Shown: positions 41,685 through 49,648 of the stretch, piece by piece | How positions within the stretch are numbered: position 1 is the stretch's first letter | How the letters are laid out: every line of letters starts with the position of its first letter | Assembly: GCA_036756425.1 (NCBI GenBank) | Contig: DAIOLC010000006.1 | Span: 1-64,000 of the forward strand | Direction of reading: 5' to 3' | Origin: UBA6115 sp012514225 | GTDB taxonomy: Bacteria; Bacillota; Clostridia; Christensenellales; Aristaeellaceae | DNA: 64,000 bases | Notes under the pieces: generated by a model | The model's input: only the letters and a program-made list of their open reading frames with translations | What the model was told of the DNA's origin: nothing | The model's database searches: none | Made by a program: the position numbers and the translations under genes

Positions 41685-42353
41685 TTACAGCCCCAGCGCC
41701 TTGAGCGCGGTCTCGCCGTCCATGCCGGGCCTGAGCCGGCGGTCGTACAGGAGGTTCAGCAGCCGCCAGTCCAGTTCGCTCAGCCGCTGGGTGGCGGTCC
41801 AGGGCTGGTAGAGGATGCTGTCCTCATGGGTGCCGATGTCGTTGGACAGGCCCAGCCCGCCGGTGATTTCCTCCAGCAGCAGGTGGTTGCGCGCCGCCTG
41901 GTCGGTCACGTCCGAGGCGATGACGACGTTGACCCTGACAATCTGCTGCGCCCCGTCCCACCAGAAGGCGAAATAGCCCCAGTTGCCGCTGACGTAGCTG
42001 GGCTCGTAATCCGCCAGCCGGTCCAGCGGCGCGTACCAGACGGTCAGGTTGGCGTCCCCTTCGCTGGGGACGACGCTGATTTCGGGCAGGCCGTCCACCT
42101 TGTCCGCCAGCTCCTTAAGGAAGGCGTGCAGGGTGCCCAGGTCCTCCCTTGTCGGCTCCCCGCCAACGAAGACGCGCAGGGGCTCCGCCCAGCGGCGCAG
42201 GGCGTCGTCCCCGGCGGCCCCGTATTCCGGGCGGAAGGCGGCCGTCAGGAAGGCCTCCCTCAGCCCCGTGTTCTCCGCCCGGTCCGTGGCGGCCAGCGGG
42301 CAAAGCAGCAGGGCGAGGGCGAGCAGCAGGGCGGCCGGGCGGCGGTTTTTCAA
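41685..42353 (-). CDS. Secreted DUF2927 protein
   Basis: A 222-residue exported protein of the DUF2927 family, whose function is unknown. After a signal peptide the conserved core includes VRVNVVIASD, LLEEITGGLGLSNDIGTHEDS and WTATQRLSELDWRLLNLLYD. The family core is reminiscent of zinc-peptidase relatives, but no HExxH is present; the LLEEITGGLGL stretch occupies the place where such a helix would be. TTG at 42353 follows AAAGGAA and is the best start. It is divergent from the two-component genes and shares their intergenic region. Confidence 0.82.
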   Translation of the reverse strand: MKNRRPAALLLALALLLCPLAATDRAENTGLREAFLTAAFRPEYGAAGDDALRRWAEPLRVFVGGEPTREDLGTLHAFLKELADKVDGLPEISVVPSEGDANLTVWYAPLDRLADYEPSYVSGNWGYFAFWWDGAQQIVRVNVVIASDVTDQAARNHLLLEEITGGLGLSNDIGTHEDSILYQPWTATQRLSELDWRLLNLLYDRRLRPGMDGETALKALGL

Positions 42354-42390
42354 GGGGGTTCCTTTCGTGCGCGTAGATTCCGCTGGGCCG

Positions 42391-42399
42391 AGTATACCA
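42391..42399 (-). promoter_or_regulatory. Extended -10 promoter of the DUF2927 gene
   Basis: Minus-strand TGGTATACT at 42391-42399, 38 bp before the TTG start. It mirrors the TGGTATACT of the response regulator promoter 44 bp away in the same divergent region. Confidence 0.55.
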
Positions 42400-42420
42400 G
42401 CGCTTCTGTTACATCTCCAT

Positions 42421-42436
42421 GACAACTTTCAAAACT
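42421..42436 (+). promoter_or_regulatory. Candidate operator shared by the two-component regulon
   Basis: GACAACTTTCAAAACT lies 9 bp before the response regulator -10 element. A close variant, GACAACTCTGAAACCT (13 of 16 identical), lies at 44532-44547, just before the -10-like GATACT of the 609-residue secreted protein. The position and spacing suit a binding site for the encoded response regulator. This is inference. Confidence 0.45.
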
Positions 42437-42442
42437 TGGGCA

Positions 42443-42451
42443 TGGTATACT
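42443..42451 (+). promoter_or_regulatory. Extended -10 promoter of the response regulator gene
   Basis: TGGTATACT at 42443-42451, 24 bp before the ATG. The -35 is not recognisable, consistent with activator-dependent expression. Confidence 0.6.
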
Positions 42452-42474
42452 GGCGGCATAGACGGAGGTGGGAA

Positions 42475-43146
42475 ATGCCGCCGGATATCCTGATTGCCGA
42501 GGACGACCGCGCCATCGCGGAGCTCGTCGAGATGACGCTGCGCGTCTCCGGGCACGCGACCGTTATCTGCCAGGACGGCACGGAGACCTTCGAAAAACTG
42601 AAGCGGGAGCGCTACGACCTGCTTATCCTGGACGTCATGCTGCCGGGGATGGACGGGTTCGAGCTGATGGAGGCGCTGCGGGCGGCGGGCGTCGCCGCAC
42701 CGCCGGTGCTGTTCCTCACCGCGCGCATCGACGTGAAGGACCGCGTGCGCGGGCTGAGGCTGGGGGCGGAGGACTATATGCTCAAGCCCTTCCACCCGGT
42801 GGAGCTGCAAGCCCGGGCGGAGGGCATCCTGCGCCGTCACCGAAAGGAGGACGCGGGCCTGCGCGCGCTGGGGGTGGAATTGAACCCCGACTCCCGGGAG
42901 GTGCTCAAGGACGGGCAGCCGGTGGAGCTGACGCCCCAGGAGTTCGAGCTGCTCAGGATGCTGCTGACCCACCGCAACATGGCCCTGTCCCGGGAGCAGC
43001 TGCTGCAGGCCGCCTGGGGCTACGACTACATGGGCGGCACCCGGACGGTGGACATGCACGTGCAGCGCCTGCGTGCCAAACTGGGCTGGGAGGAGGCCAT
43101 CAAGACGGTCTACAAGCTGGGCTACCGGCTGGAGGCGCCGCGGTGA
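42475..43146 (+). CDS. OmpR/PhoB-family response regulator
   Basis: A 223-residue regulator with a receiver domain (residues 1-120) and a winged-helix DNA-binding domain (about 130-223). The phosphoacceptor is D53 (LLILDVMLPGMDGFEL), with acidic D10/D11, T in FLTAR and K in MLKPF completing the site. The output domain has ELTPQEFELLRMLL and GGTRTVDMHVQRLRAKL. GGAGGTG precedes the start. It overlaps the kinase gene by 4 bp. Its signal is unknown. Confidence 0.95.
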   Translation: MPPDILIAEDDRAIAELVEMTLRVSGHATVICQDGTETFEKLKRERYDLLILDVMLPGMDGFELMEALRAAGVAAPPVLFLTARIDVKDRVRGLRLGAEDYMLKPFHPVELQARAEGILRRHRKEDAGLRALGVELNPDSREVLKDGQPVELTPQEFELLRMLLTHRNMALSREQLLQAAWGYDYMGGTRTVDMHVQRLRAKLGWEEAIKTVYKLGYRLEAPR

Positions 43147-44522
43147 AGCTGTTCACCCGCATCCTGCTGCTGACGCTGAGCCTGGCGCTGGTCTTCGGCG
43201 CGGCGCTCTCTGCGCTGACGCTCAGGCGCGCCTTCCTGGACAACCTGTCCCGGGAGCTGGAGCGCGGGGTGCAAAACAGCGGCGCGCTGGCCGCCTCCCT
43301 CCTCTCCGGCATCAACGCCTACGCGGCGCTGCGGGACGGGGACGCCGCTCCCCGCGCCGCGCGCATCTCCGCCCAGTACCTGGAGCCCGGCGCCCATTTC
43401 GCGCTGGTGGACGCGCAGGGCGTGCTCGTCTTCGACAATTTCGACGGGCAGACCGCCGGGGTGATGGACCGGATGCCGGAAGCGGCCGGGCAGTACCGCC
43501 TGGTGCGCCTGCCCGGCGGCACCTTCCAGGCGCTCAAGCGGGACGTTTTGACCCTGCAGGGGGATTACCGGCTGCTGTACGCCCAGCGCCTGGACCGGGT
43601 GTACCGCCAGATGGAGGAGCAGACCCGGGGCGCCGTGCTGCTGCTGGTTTTGCTGTGCCTGGCGCTGGGCGCGCTGCTGTTTGCAGGCCTGAAGGCCTCC
43701 TTCCGGCCGCTGCGCCTGCTGGGGAAGGCCGCGGGCGACATCGCCCGGGGCGACTTTTCCGCCCGCGCGCCGGTCATCCGGCCGGAGGACGAGGTGGGCC
43801 GGCTGGCCCTGCGCTTCAACGACATGGCGCAAGCCACCCAGGCGCACGTGGCGCGGCTGACGGAGCAGGATCAGGCGCAGAAGCGCTTTATCGCCGACAT
43901 GGCGCATGAATTGAAGACCCCGCTGACGAGCATCATCGGATACGCCGACCTGCTGCGCCGCCACGAGCTGGACGAGGAGCGGCGCGCACGGGCGCTGGAC
44001 GCCATCGCCCGGCAGGGCGAGCGGCTGGAGCGGATGGGTTTCAAGCTCCTGTACCTGGCGCGGCTGGAGGGCGGCCAGGCGCCGGCGCTTCTGGACTGCG
44101 ACGCGGGGGAACTGCTGGAGGAGGCCGCGCTGGCCTTCCGGGGGCTGGCGGAGGAACAAGGCGTTTCCCTGCTGGCGGACGCGCAGCCGGCCCGCTGGCG
44201 CTGCGACCGGGACCTGATGCTGGCGCTGGCGCAGAACCTGCTCTCCAACGCCCTGAAGGCGTCCGCCCCCGGCCAGCGCGTCACCCTCAGGGCGCGGCAG
44301 GCGTTCCTGGAGGTGGAGGACGAAGGCGAGGGCATCCCCCCGGAGCACTTGCCCCACGTGCGGGAGGCATTCTACACGGCGGACAGGAGCCGCTCCCGGC
44401 AGGGCGCCGGCCTGGGCCTGGCGCTGTGCGAGCGCATCGCCCTGCTGCACGGGGCCCGGATGGACATCGACTCCGCGCCGGGGCGGGGTACCCGGGTGAG
44501 GGTAACGTTTACAGGTCCGTGA
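43143..44522 (+). CDS. Sensor histidine kinase
   Basis: A 459-residue membrane kinase. Transmembrane helices lie at about 5-27 and 163-185, enclosing an external sensor domain of about 135 residues with no recognised ligand motif. A HAMP linker (about 185-240) leads to the dimerisation helix with H255 (FIADMAHELKTPLTS), then NLLSNALKASAP (N box), EDEGEGIPPEHL (G1) and GAGLGLALCERI (G2). It starts with GTG within the response regulator stop. It phosphorylates the adjacent regulator. Confidence 0.95.
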   Translation: MKLFTRILLLTLSLALVFGAALSALTLRRAFLDNLSRELERGVQNSGALAASLLSGINAYAALRDGDAAPRAARISAQYLEPGAHFALVDAQGVLVFDNFDGQTAGVMDRMPEAAGQYRLVRLPGGTFQALKRDVLTLQGDYRLLYAQRLDRVYRQMEEQTRGAVLLLVLLCLALGALLFAGLKASFRPLRLLGKAAGDIARGDFSARAPVIRPEDEVGRLALRFNDMAQATQAHVARLTEQDQAQKRFIADMAHELKTPLTSIIGYADLLRRHELDEERRARALDAIARQGERLERMGFKLLYLARLEGGQAPALLDCDAGELLEEAALAFRGLAEEQGVSLLADAQPARWRCDRDLMLALAQNLLSNALKASAPGQRVTLRARQAFLEVEDEGEGIPPEHLPHVREAFYTADRSRSRQGAGLGLALCERIALLHGARMDIDSAPGRGTRVRVTFTGP

Positions 44523-44590
44523 CGCCGGGGGGACAACTCTGAAACCTCCGCCTGCGATACTGGGGGCACCAAGTAAAGGAGGAAGCGGAG

Positions 44591-46420
44591 ATGAAAAACA
44601 AAAAAGCCGCGTTCTTTGCCCTGCTGTGCGCCCTGGTCATGCTGGGCGCGGCGGCTTCCCTGCCCCTGGTGATGCGCGGGGCTGCGGAGGACAGCCTGAG
44701 CCTGGCGGGCGCCTTCGACCAGCGCGCCACCGGGGCGGCGGGCGACGCCGTATGGACGGCGGGACCGGCCCGGCCGGCTGACCCTTTGCCCACGGCCGTA
44801 GCCGGGGCGACCGGGACGCCGCGCTCACCGGAAGCCCTGCAGCCCACGCCCGAACCCGGGAAAACGGAGGTGCCGCCGCCCCTTTCGGCGTCCACGCCGC
44901 GGACGGAGGCCTTGCCCTTGGCGGCGCTGCCCTCGCCCAGCCCCGCCCCCATCCCCTTGATGCAGCCCTTTCCGATCTACAGCCCAGGCCTTGCCGCGGG
45001 CGGGGCGCCGCCCGACTGGCGCAGCGCGCTGCAGGCTGTCGAAGCGGTGGATTTCCCGAATATGGAGGGCGTGAAGCGCCTGATGGCCTTCCTGGGCGCG
45101 GACGACTCCGCCGAGCGCCCCTTCTCCCTCTACGCGGTCGTCGGGGGCGGGCTCTACCTCGCCGAGGCCGTGGGCGGCGGCAGCCTGTCGGAGCAGAAGA
45201 TTTACCGGGGGATACTGTCCAACCTGCAGGACGACCCGATGTTCGTGCCCGCGGACGCCGCCCGGGAGGCGGCTGGCTGGCCGGTCCTTTTGGCGTCCGT
45301 CAACGGGGAGGCGAAGGCGGCGTGCGTCGCCGGGGAGGGCTGGCTGCTGATGCCTGTCGCGGTCTTCCTGCGCGCTGGGGAACAGGGCCTGGCGACCCTG
45401 CCGGCCGCCCGTTACGCGCAGCTGAAGGACGAATTGCGGCAGGAGGCGGAACAGGCGCTGCAGGGGCCCGCTTCAGACCAGGTCAAGCGCTGCCGGGAGA
45501 TAATCGACAAAGACCTGCGGCTCGACCCGGACAAGGCCCTGTATACCGTCATCCGCGCGGAACCCTACGTCACCGGGCCCGGCTGGGAATACCTGAGCGC
45601 CGGTTACCACCTGACCGTCGTGCAAAACAGCGACGGGTCGCAGTACATCCTGACGGTCGACCTGCTGAAGGGCCGGCTCATCGGCGTGGCGGAGGAGGGC
45701 GCGGAACCCCTGCTCAAAACCCACGCACGGCTGGTCGGCTGGGCGCTGGAGGGCCCGGACGACCTGCAGCTGCAATCCGTCGCGGAGCAGGCCATGTCCA
45801 TGCTGGAGGGCTTGGCGGGCATTCCCTTCCGGCAGCAGGAAGGGCAGTGGGAGCGGACCGTCGTTCTGGGGAGCGAGCCTGGGAGCCCGTCCGCCTACGA
45901 TATCCAGCTACAGCCGGTCGACGCGGTGGCGGACATGATGGATCCGCAGGGCAAGGTGTTCGAATCGTTTGCGCTGCAGCTGCGGGAGGACTTTCAGCTG
46001 CAGGGCTTCAACCGCTATCCCGGCATGATTGCCGGTTCGGCCTACCGCGGCGCGGCCTTCGGAAGCGGCGAGGGGGACTTGCTGAACATGTACGAGGTGG
46101 AGGTCCGCGCGCGGCTGTGGGGCGGGGACGCCGCTGTCGGCCGGGTGCGCGACGCCGTGGAGAAACGCGACACGCTGGTGAACGGCGCCATCGCGGCCGC
46201 CAGCCAGGGGCCGCTGCGATTCCGGGTGCTCTCCGTCGACAGCGTGGGCATCTCCAGCCTCGAGCCGTCCAACGGCGCCCCGCCCTTCTGCGATGTGACC
46301 CTGAACGCGGTCGTGGAGGAATCCTCCGGCGCGCGCTACCAGGCGGAGGTGAAAGTCGGCGACGGCCTGGAGCCCTCCCTCCGGTCGCTCTACCTGCAAT
46401 CGCCGGCGCCGGAAAACTGA
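44591..46420 (+). CDS. Large secreted protein of the two-component locus
   Basis: A 609-residue exported protein. A signal peptide/anchor (about residues 5-30) is followed by a long low-complexity region rich in Pro, Thr, Ala and Ser (about 50-135) and a folded part of about 470 residues that I cannot assign. That part includes an acidic helical stretch (YAQLKDELRQEAEQALQG) and strands such as YHLTVVQNSDGSQYILTV. The gene follows the kinase gene by 68 bp and carries the same upstream motif as the regulator, so it is probably a target of the system. AAAGGAGG precedes the start. Confidence 0.82.
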   Translation: MKNKKAAFFALLCALVMLGAAASLPLVMRGAAEDSLSLAGAFDQRATGAAGDAVWTAGPARPADPLPTAVAGATGTPRSPEALQPTPEPGKTEVPPPLSASTPRTEALPLAALPSPSPAPIPLMQPFPIYSPGLAAGGAPPDWRSALQAVEAVDFPNMEGVKRLMAFLGADDSAERPFSLYAVVGGGLYLAEAVGGGSLSEQKIYRGILSNLQDDPMFVPADAAREAAGWPVLLASVNGEAKAACVAGEGWLLMPVAVFLRAGEQGLATLPAARYAQLKDELRQEAEQALQGPASDQVKRCREIIDKDLRLDPDKALYTVIRAEPYVTGPGWEYLSAGYHLTVVQNSDGSQYILTVDLLKGRLIGVAEEGAEPLLKTHARLVGWALEGPDDLQLQSVAEQAMSMLEGLAGIPFRQQEGQWERTVVLGSEPGSPSAYDIQLQPVDAVADMMDPQGKVFESFALQLREDFQLQGFNRYPGMIAGSAYRGAAFGSGEGDLLNMYEVEVRARLWGGDAAVGRVRDAVEKRDTLVNGAIAAASQGPLRFRVLSVDSVGISSLEPSNGAPPFCDVTLNAVVEESSGARYQAEVKVGDGLEPSLRSLYLQSPAPEN

Positions 46421-46453
46421 GGCGCGGAATACCTGTGAAGGTCGCGTAAATAA

Positions 46454-46478
46454 GCCGCCCCGCGGGAAACGGGGCGGC
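46454..46478 (+). terminator. Terminator-like hairpin after the secreted protein gene
   Basis: An 8-bp GC stem GCCGCCCC / GGGGCGGC (46454-46461 with 46471-46478) is followed by ATTTGCC. The U-tract is short, so termination may be partial. Confidence 0.55.
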
Positions 46479-46580
46479 ATTTGCCAAAGCGGCGCGATGC
46501 CGGAAGCAATCCCCGTCCGTCCGGGCTTGAGGGACGCCGCCCGGCTTGGGTTCTGCCAACGGCTCCCCGCCCCCGTCCCG

Positions 46581-46608
46581 TTGCGCCAAAGCGGGGGTAT
46601 GCTATAAT
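46581..46608 (+). promoter_or_regulatory. Promoter of the DUF1934 gene
   Basis: TTGCGC (46581-46586) and a perfect TATAAT (46603-46608) with a 16-bp spacer; TG one base before the -10 adds an extended element. Confidence 0.75.
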
Positions 46609-46632
46609 TGAACCAGGCAGGAGGTGTTGCCG

Positions 46633-47079
46633 ATGAAGAACAAGCCGGTCAAGCTGACCGTCACGGGCGTGGCCTACAACCGCAGCGAAGAGGACGAGGC
46701 CATGCGCATGACCACCTTCGGCACGCTGTCCGGCAGCCCGAAGCTCTGGAAGCTGCGCTACACCGAGCGGCAGGCGGACTCGGACGAGAAGCATGACATC
46801 ACCATGACCATGGGCGACGGGGTGGTCACCGTGGCGCGCAAGGGCTCCTTCGGCAGCGACCTGGTGTTCCGCAAGGGGCACCGCTACGAGGGCAGCTACC
46901 GCACGCCCTACGGCGACCTGGACATGGGCATCTTCCCCACCCAGGTGGACTACCGGATATCCAAGGAAGGCGACGGCGAGGTCAGCCTGCGCTACCAGTT
47001 GGACATCCAGGGACGCTACACCTCGGTGCACAAGCTGGACATCGCCTTTGAAACCAACAAGCAGGTCGGGCGGGCTTGA
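46633..47079 (+). CDS. DUF1934 family protein (YwiB-like)
   Basis: A 148-residue cytosolic protein with the beta-rich DUF1934 fold, a lipocalin-like barrel. Typical features are the VKLTVTGVAYN start, KLWKLRYTE, the MTMGDGVVTVARKG strand pair and the closing LDIQGRYTSVHKLDIAF. The family has no defined role. The start at 46633 follows AGGAGGTG; a GTG at 46624 lies inside this Shine-Dalgarno. It leads a plus-strand run that includes an orphan gene, an MBL hydrolase and ftsB/ppx-like genes. Confidence 0.88.
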   Translation: MKNKPVKLTVTGVAYNRSEEDEAMRMTTFGTLSGSPKLWKLRYTERQADSDEKHDITMTMGDGVVTVARKGSFGSDLVFRKGHRYEGSYRTPYGDLDMGIFPTQVDYRISKEGDGEVSLRYQLDIQGRYTSVHKLDIAFETNKQVGRA

Positions 47080-47560
47080 GCCCGCGGCGCGGGAAGCCCG
47101 GGGGCTGCTGGGCGGCCGGGGCTTCGTCCGGCGCGACCGGGAAGGCCGCGCGCTGCTGGTGAGCGACGCGCCCCGCCGCTTTTCAATCGGCGGGGAGGCC
47201 GCGCGGGCCCTTTCGCGCCTCGCCCGGTCGGGCTGGGAGGCCTGGGAGGAAGGCGGGCTGCTGCTGATGGACTGGACGCCGGCGCGGTACCGCGCTTTTT
47301 TTTCCACACTCGGGCAAAGCCTGCCGGCGCCGGCCCCCGGGGACTGGGGGCTGTGCGCCATCCTGATGCGGCACCCGGGCGAATGGGCGCAGGACAGGTA
47401 CCGGGAGGCGCGGGCGGCGCTACTGACGTGGGACCGGGGGGACCGCGCGGCGCTTCGCGCCCTGGCCGGTTCGTCCCTGGCCCAGAGCCTGCGGGCAGGC
47501 AGGGCGCCCGCGCCCTTTTACGCCCCGCTGCTACGCAGCCTGGGGGAAAGGACGGAATAA
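47048..47560 (+). CDS. Hypothetical protein, no recognised family
   Basis: An open frame of about 170 codons that ends 3 bp before the MBL gene. It overlaps the DUF1934 gene by 32 bp if the TTG at 47048 is the start; I see no Shine-Dalgarno there and no better start. The product is rich in Arg and Ala (RDREGRALLVSDAPRRFSIG, WEEGGLLLMDW), with no signal peptide or membrane segment. Its strand, frame density and tight spacing support a real gene, but the N-terminus is uncertain. Confidence 0.5.
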   Translation: MKPTSRSGGLEPAAREARGLLGGRGFVRRDREGRALLVSDAPRRFSIGGEAARALSRLARSGWEAWEEGGLLLMDWTPARYRAFFSTLGQSLPAPAPGDWGLCAILMRHPGEWAQDRYREARAALLTWDRGDRAALRALAGSSLAQSLRAGRAPAPFYAPLLRSLGERTE

Positions 47561-47563
47561 GCG

Positions 47564-48208
47564 ATGCTGATTACCTATCACGGGCACGCGGAGTTCCTGG
47601 CGGAGACCGCCAAGGGCCAGCGCGTGCTGTTCGACCCCTTCCCCGCGCAGATCGGGTTCCCGATGCGGCGGGTGCGGGCGGACGCGGTCGCCGTGTCCCA
47701 CCATCACTTCGACCACGACTACGTGGACAAGGTGGACGGCCGGCCGGTTGTCGTCGACACCGCCGGCCGGCACACGCCCCTGCCCGGGGTCGCGCTGACG
47801 GGCACGCCCGCCTGGCACGACGGGGAAGGCGGGGCGCAGCGCGGGCAAATCCTGTGCTTCCTGCTGGAGGCGGACGGGCTGAAGGTGCTGCACCTGGGGG
47901 ACTTGGGCGAGGTGCCGGGGGACGAGTTGAAGAACCGGCTGTTCATGCCCGATATCCTGCTCATCCCCGTGGGCGGCACCTATACCCTGGACGCCGTCCA
48001 GGCGGCGGAGACGGTCGCCCTCCTGCAGCCCCGCGTGGTCATCCCCATGCACTACCGCACCGACCGGGGCGGCATCCAGAAAGTGGACACCCTGGCGCCC
48101 TTCCTGCAGGCGATGGCGCCGCTTGAGCCTTCCGTGCAGCCCCTCCTGCGGGTCACGCGGGAGGACCTGTCCCAGCAGCCGCGCCTGGTGGAACTGACCC
48201 CCCGCTGA
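47564..48208 (+). CDS. MBL-fold metal-dependent hydrolase
   Basis: A 214-residue cytosolic protein of the UlaG-like metallo-beta-lactamase group. The metal motif HHHFDHD lies at residues 46-52; HLGDLGE and PMHYRTD supply further ligands. Members of this short group include ascorbate-6-phosphate lactonases and general hydrolases; the substrate here is unknown. It lies in a cluster with DUF1934 and an orphan upstream and ftsB/ppx-like genes 4 bp downstream. Confidence 0.88.
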   Translation: MLITYHGHAEFLAETAKGQRVLFDPFPAQIGFPMRRVRADAVAVSHHHFDHDYVDKVDGRPVVVDTAGRHTPLPGVALTGTPAWHDGEGGAQRGQILCFLLEADGLKVLHLGDLGEVPGDELKNRLFMPDILLIPVGGTYTLDAVQAAETVALLQPRVVIPMHYRTDRGGIQKVDTLAPFLQAMAPLEPSVQPLLRVTREDLSQQPRLVELTPR

Positions 48209-48212
48209 GCCG

Positions 48213-48620
48213 GTGGACGCGCAGGGGAACCGCCCGGCGGAGGGCGAAAAGGGAAAAAGGCGGGCGCCGGCGCTGTGGCGCCTAAAGCAGGTCCGCGTGC
48301 CCTGGTACACGGTGGCCGCGGCCTTTTGCGCCATCGTGCTGATGGGTTGGGTGCTGGCGGGCAGCTATGACGCGGGCATCGAGCGCATGCGCGGCGCCAT
48401 CGCCCAGGCTGGCGACCTGGTCTTCCAGAAAGAGCAGGAGGTGCTGCGGCTGACGGAGCAGGTCAAGCTGGCGTCGACCGACCAGTTCATCGCCGGTGAG
48501 GCCCGCAACAAATACGGCTACCTGTTCCCCGGGGAAATCCGCTTCGTGGTCACCAACCCGGAGGTGCTGGGCCTGCCGCCCCGGGACGCGCCGGCGGCCC
48601 CGCAGGCGCCCGCGCCTTGA
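48213..48620 (+). CDS. FtsB/DivIC-like septum formation initiator
   Basis: A 135-residue single-pass membrane protein. A basic N-terminal tail precedes the helix (about residues 34-52), followed by a short coiled coil (LVFQKEQEVLRLTEQVKLAS) and a conserved KYGYLFPGEIRFVV stretch typical of DivIC/FtsB. These proteins help assemble the division complex. The start is GTG at 48213 without a good Shine-Dalgarno, so translation probably couples to the MBL gene 4 bp upstream. It overlaps the Ppx/GppA gene, a pairing common in Bacillota. Confidence 0.82.
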   Translation: MDAQGNRPAEGEKGKRRAPALWRLKQVRVPWYTVAAAFCAIVLMGWVLAGSYDAGIERMRGAIAQAGDLVFQKEQEVLRLTEQVKLASTDQFIAGEARNKYGYLFPGEIRFVVTNPEVLGLPPRDAPAAPQAPAP

Positions 48621-49573
48621 GCCGGCCCGTCCCGCGCGCCGGCGTCGTCGCCATCGGCTCCAACTCCACCCGCATGCTCACCGCCGACCTGGACGCGCGG
48701 CTGGGCCGGCCTGTCCGCGGCCGTCAGGAAACGCGGCTTTTTTTGTCCATGGAAAACGGGTCGCTGCGCCCGGACGCCGTCCGGCGCGTGCGGGAGGCCG
48801 TCGCCGTCCTGCACCGGCAGGCGCTGGACGCGGGCGCCCAAAGGGTGCTGCTGACCGCCACCAGCGCGGTGCGCGACGCGGGGGACGCGCGGCCGCTGGC
48901 CGAGGCGCTCCGGGCGGATACGGGGCTGCGCCTGAGGGTCCTTTCCGGCGCGAAGGAGGCAGCCTGGGCCTTCCTGGGCGCATGCTGGCCCTTCGGGGAG
49001 GGGGAGCGGCTGGGCGTCGTCGACATCGGCGGCGGCTCCACCGAAATCGCCCTGGGCACGCGGGAGCGGATGCGCTCCGCTTCCAGCCTGCAGCTGGGCG
49101 CGTCCCGGCTGTACGGAACCCACCCCGTGGAGGGCATCGAAAGCATGGAAGGCGCCGTGTCGCAGGCGCGGCGCCTGATGGAGGGCGTTTCGCCCGACCC
49201 GGATTTCCGCCCCGCGCGCTGGCTGCTGGTGGGCGGCACGGGGATGGCGCTCATCGGCCTGCTGAGCGGCCGGCCGACCCATTCCGGGGACATGGCCGAC
49301 CAGGCCTTCACCCGGGAGCAAGCGTTGCGCGTACTGGAACGGCTGGCTCCGCTCGCGCCCGGGGAGCGCGCCAATCTGCCCGGGATGACCCCGGGCCGGG
49401 AGCACATCCTGCCCACCGGCCTGGCTGTGCTTGTCGCGCTGATGGACCGCCTGGGCGTCGACGGGATGACGGTCACCGCCCGCAACAACACCGACGGCTG
49501 CCTGTACGAATGGGCGCGCCGGCAGGCGGGGAAGGCGCAGAAAAAAACCGCCCCGGAATCACCGCGGGAATGA
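48617..49573 (+). CDS. Ppx/GppA-family phosphatase
   Basis: A 318-residue protein of the exopolyphosphatase/pppGpp phosphatase family. The actin-like phosphate motifs are VVAIGSNSTRML near the start and GVVDIGGGSTEIALG in the middle; a third glycine-rich loop is LLVGGTGMAL. It is the short form without the C-terminal HD domain of E. coli Ppx. The start TTG overlaps the ftsB-like stop (TTGA). Which of polyphosphate or (p)ppGpp it uses is not decided by sequence. Confidence 0.9.
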   Translation: MSRPVPRAGVVAIGSNSTRMLTADLDARLGRPVRGRQETRLFLSMENGSLRPDAVRRVREAVAVLHRQALDAGAQRVLLTATSAVRDAGDARPLAEALRADTGLRLRVLSGAKEAAWAFLGACWPFGEGERLGVVDIGGGSTEIALGTRERMRSASSLQLGASRLYGTHPVEGIESMEGAVSQARRLMEGVSPDPDFRPARWLLVGGTGMALIGLLSGRPTHSGDMADQAFTREQALRVLERLAPLAPGERANLPGMTPGREHILPTGLAVLVALMDRLGVDGMTVTARNNTDGCLYEWARRQAGKAQKKTAPESPRE

Positions 49574-49648
49574 CACAGTTTTGCCACAATCCTCCGCTAT
49601 GCTCCTGCCATGGGGAACCGTTCCCCGCGAGAACATGAGGAGGAATGC

